Shown piece by piece: positions 62,796 through 64,000 of a stretch of 64,000 bases of DNA. Numbering within the stretch: position 1 is the stretch's first letter; each line of letters starts with the position of its first letter. The notes under the pieces were generated by a model. The model was not told where the DNA came from. It saw only the letters and a program-made list of their open reading frames with translations, and did no database searches. The stretch is from Marinobacter sp. 1-4A (GTDB taxonomy: Bacteria; Pseudomonadota; Gammaproteobacteria; Pseudomonadales; Oleiphilaceae), in assembly GCF_016597725.1 (NCBI RefSeq), contig NZ_VCGY01000005.1, positions 186,001-250,000 on the forward strand. The letters run 5' to 3'. A program made the translations under genes and the position numbers.

Positions 62796-64000
62796 CGCTC
62801 TGCTCCAATCAGTTTGTGGGCTGGCTCATGGCCAGAACCACTCTCTATTTGCTCTGGCAGAAGCTTATAGCCTCTAAACCCGGGGCGCGGCAATACGTTG
62901 GGTGTCGCCGCCGAAATGGATGGGCGCGAATAGCTGGTTGTCATTTCTATACCTGTAAGCGATTGCCCCGGGCTGATAGTGATTTCCTGCCTAAGACCTG
63001 TTACCGGGTATTCCGCACAGGCTTCGCCCGCATGGCAAATCAACCCATCGTTATCCAGGTCAGATCCGGCCACCAAAATATAGTTACCGGGCGGAACCTC
63101 ATTGAGCGTTTGCGGCTCAACGCCGTCATCAGGTGCAAACGAAAACCGGTATTGCCCGTTATCAACCACCGCTGTCGTCTGAGCAACCGTCGTATAAAAG
63201 TCACCTTCCGACTCGGGATCAACCAATAAAACGAAGTGTCTGCCTGCATCACGAGCTTGCTGATCCGTTACCCTCTGGCCTATCACCGGGATTTCAAGCC
63301 TGCGCAACCTATCACTTTTGTATTCCACAACAATCGGTGCCCGTGTCGATATCCCAGCTTCAAGCGCTTCCGGGCGCAATGTTAGGGAAAGGATAAACTC
63401 CGTTCCAGTTGCCCCACTGGCAGGCGCGGAATCCAAACGCACCCAGGGTGCATTTACAGAGACAGACTCAATAGTTACAAGGCCCGGGTCGCTGCCATAA
63501 ACGCTCAAGGTCACGCTCGCGGAAGAAGATCCCTCCGACGACAAGCTTACAATGGCGGGGGACGATGCCAACAAATTGGGCACCACCGCCGTAGAGGCCG
63601 CCAAAGTGGACTTGCCTGCATCGAGAAGACCCCAGCCTCGATCCACAGTTTTGGCGCAGATTTCACGGCCACAATCCTGAAAGGTCAAGTCTCCAGCCAT
63701 TAACATGGCTCTCAGCCTGCCATGATCCAGAGCCGGATTGAGGCTCTTCATCAAAGCAAAAACCGCCGAGACATGCGGGGCCGCCATAGATGTTCCCTGT
63801 AAGCCTATGTAGGTCTCTTTCAGGGAGCCATTTATCAGACTGGCACTGGTGCTGCTGATCAAGTCACTGCGGCCGTCAGCGTTACCATCGCGGCTGGCAT
63901 CGCCGCCGGGTGCCGCCAAATCGATCCAGCTGCCGGAGTTCGAATAGGCCGACAGCTCACCTGCCCCATCAACAGCGCTTACAGAAAACACCTGATCATA
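62792..64000 (-). CDS. S8-family serine peptidase (subtilase), 5' part outside the window
   Basis: C-terminal 402 or so residues of a subtilisin-like protease; the frame is open to base 64000, so the Asp and His of the catalytic triad are not seen. The Ser segment GTSMAAPHVSAVFALM is intact, preceded by APGGDASRDGNADGRSDLI. After the catalytic domain comes a beta-rich region (VTLSVYGSDPGLVTIESVSV...) and a segment LVAGSDLDNDGLICHAGE, resembling calcium-binding or lipoprotein-like extensions of secreted proteases. It is coupled to the PrcB-domain lipoprotein gene. Confidence 0.9.

Overview
The window is core chromosome of a marine gammaproteobacterium, most probably Marinobacter or a close relative. 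This rests on protein sequence character and gene order; no rRNA gene is present to confirm it. From about 24.7 kb to the end the order broadly matches what I recall of one Pseudomonas aeruginosa block: purA-hisZ-hflC-hflK-hflX-hfq-miaA-mutL-amiB-tsaE-nnr, queG, orn, rsgA, motAB, psd, a PilZ-like gene, fimX, serB, parC, parE. No prophage, transposase, CRISPR array, tRNA or rRNA gene was seen.

Layout: 0-8 kb holds ybeY (cut by the edge)-corC-lnt, a ybeL zinc-ribbon gene, then leuS-lptE-holA. 8-13 kb holds a small coiled-coil gene, an endonuclease I-like secreted protein that has lost its active-site pair, and two tandem 600-residue acyl-CoA dehydrogenases. 13-19.4 kb holds a SprA-like metalloprotease, a miniature flagellar-rod-like protein and the biotin operon bioB-bioF-bioH-bioC-bioD, with a BirA-type operator before bioB. 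19.4-24.7 kb holds comF, an FAD oxidoreductase, srkA, a membrane-anchored hypothetical and cmoA-cmoB. 24.7-38 kb is a long minus-strand run from nnr to purA. 38-46.7 kb holds queG, orn, rsgA, motAB, psd and the complete EF-P beta-lysylation set (efp, epmA, epmB). 46.8-51 kb holds a PilZ-like protein next to a FimX homologue, a likely type IV pilus control pair. 51-62.2 kb holds serB-parC and parE, with a chemoreceptor, YceI, cytochrome b561 and an SLC13 permease between the topoisomerase IV genes. The right edge holds a secreted subtilase translationally coupled to a PrcB-domain lipoprotein.

The least explained structure is a dispersed family of long hairpins at 2782-2888, 3521-3618, 39555-39664 and 43866-43970, with a diverged compound copy at 18103-18288. 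Each has perfect 23-28 bp arms whose sequence is private to that copy. In the four clear copies the arms enclose a related loop of 52-54 nt that keeps length and layout. Base pairing is conserved outside and sequence inside, the reverse of an ordinary inverted-repeat element. Other points of note are a possible 15-codon gene with its own promoter, ribosome binding site and hairpin (58263-58310), a consensus promoter pointing antisense into epmB, a candidate PsrA operator before an acyl-CoA dehydrogenase, and the subtilase-PrcB pair resembling the spirochaete dentilisin complex.
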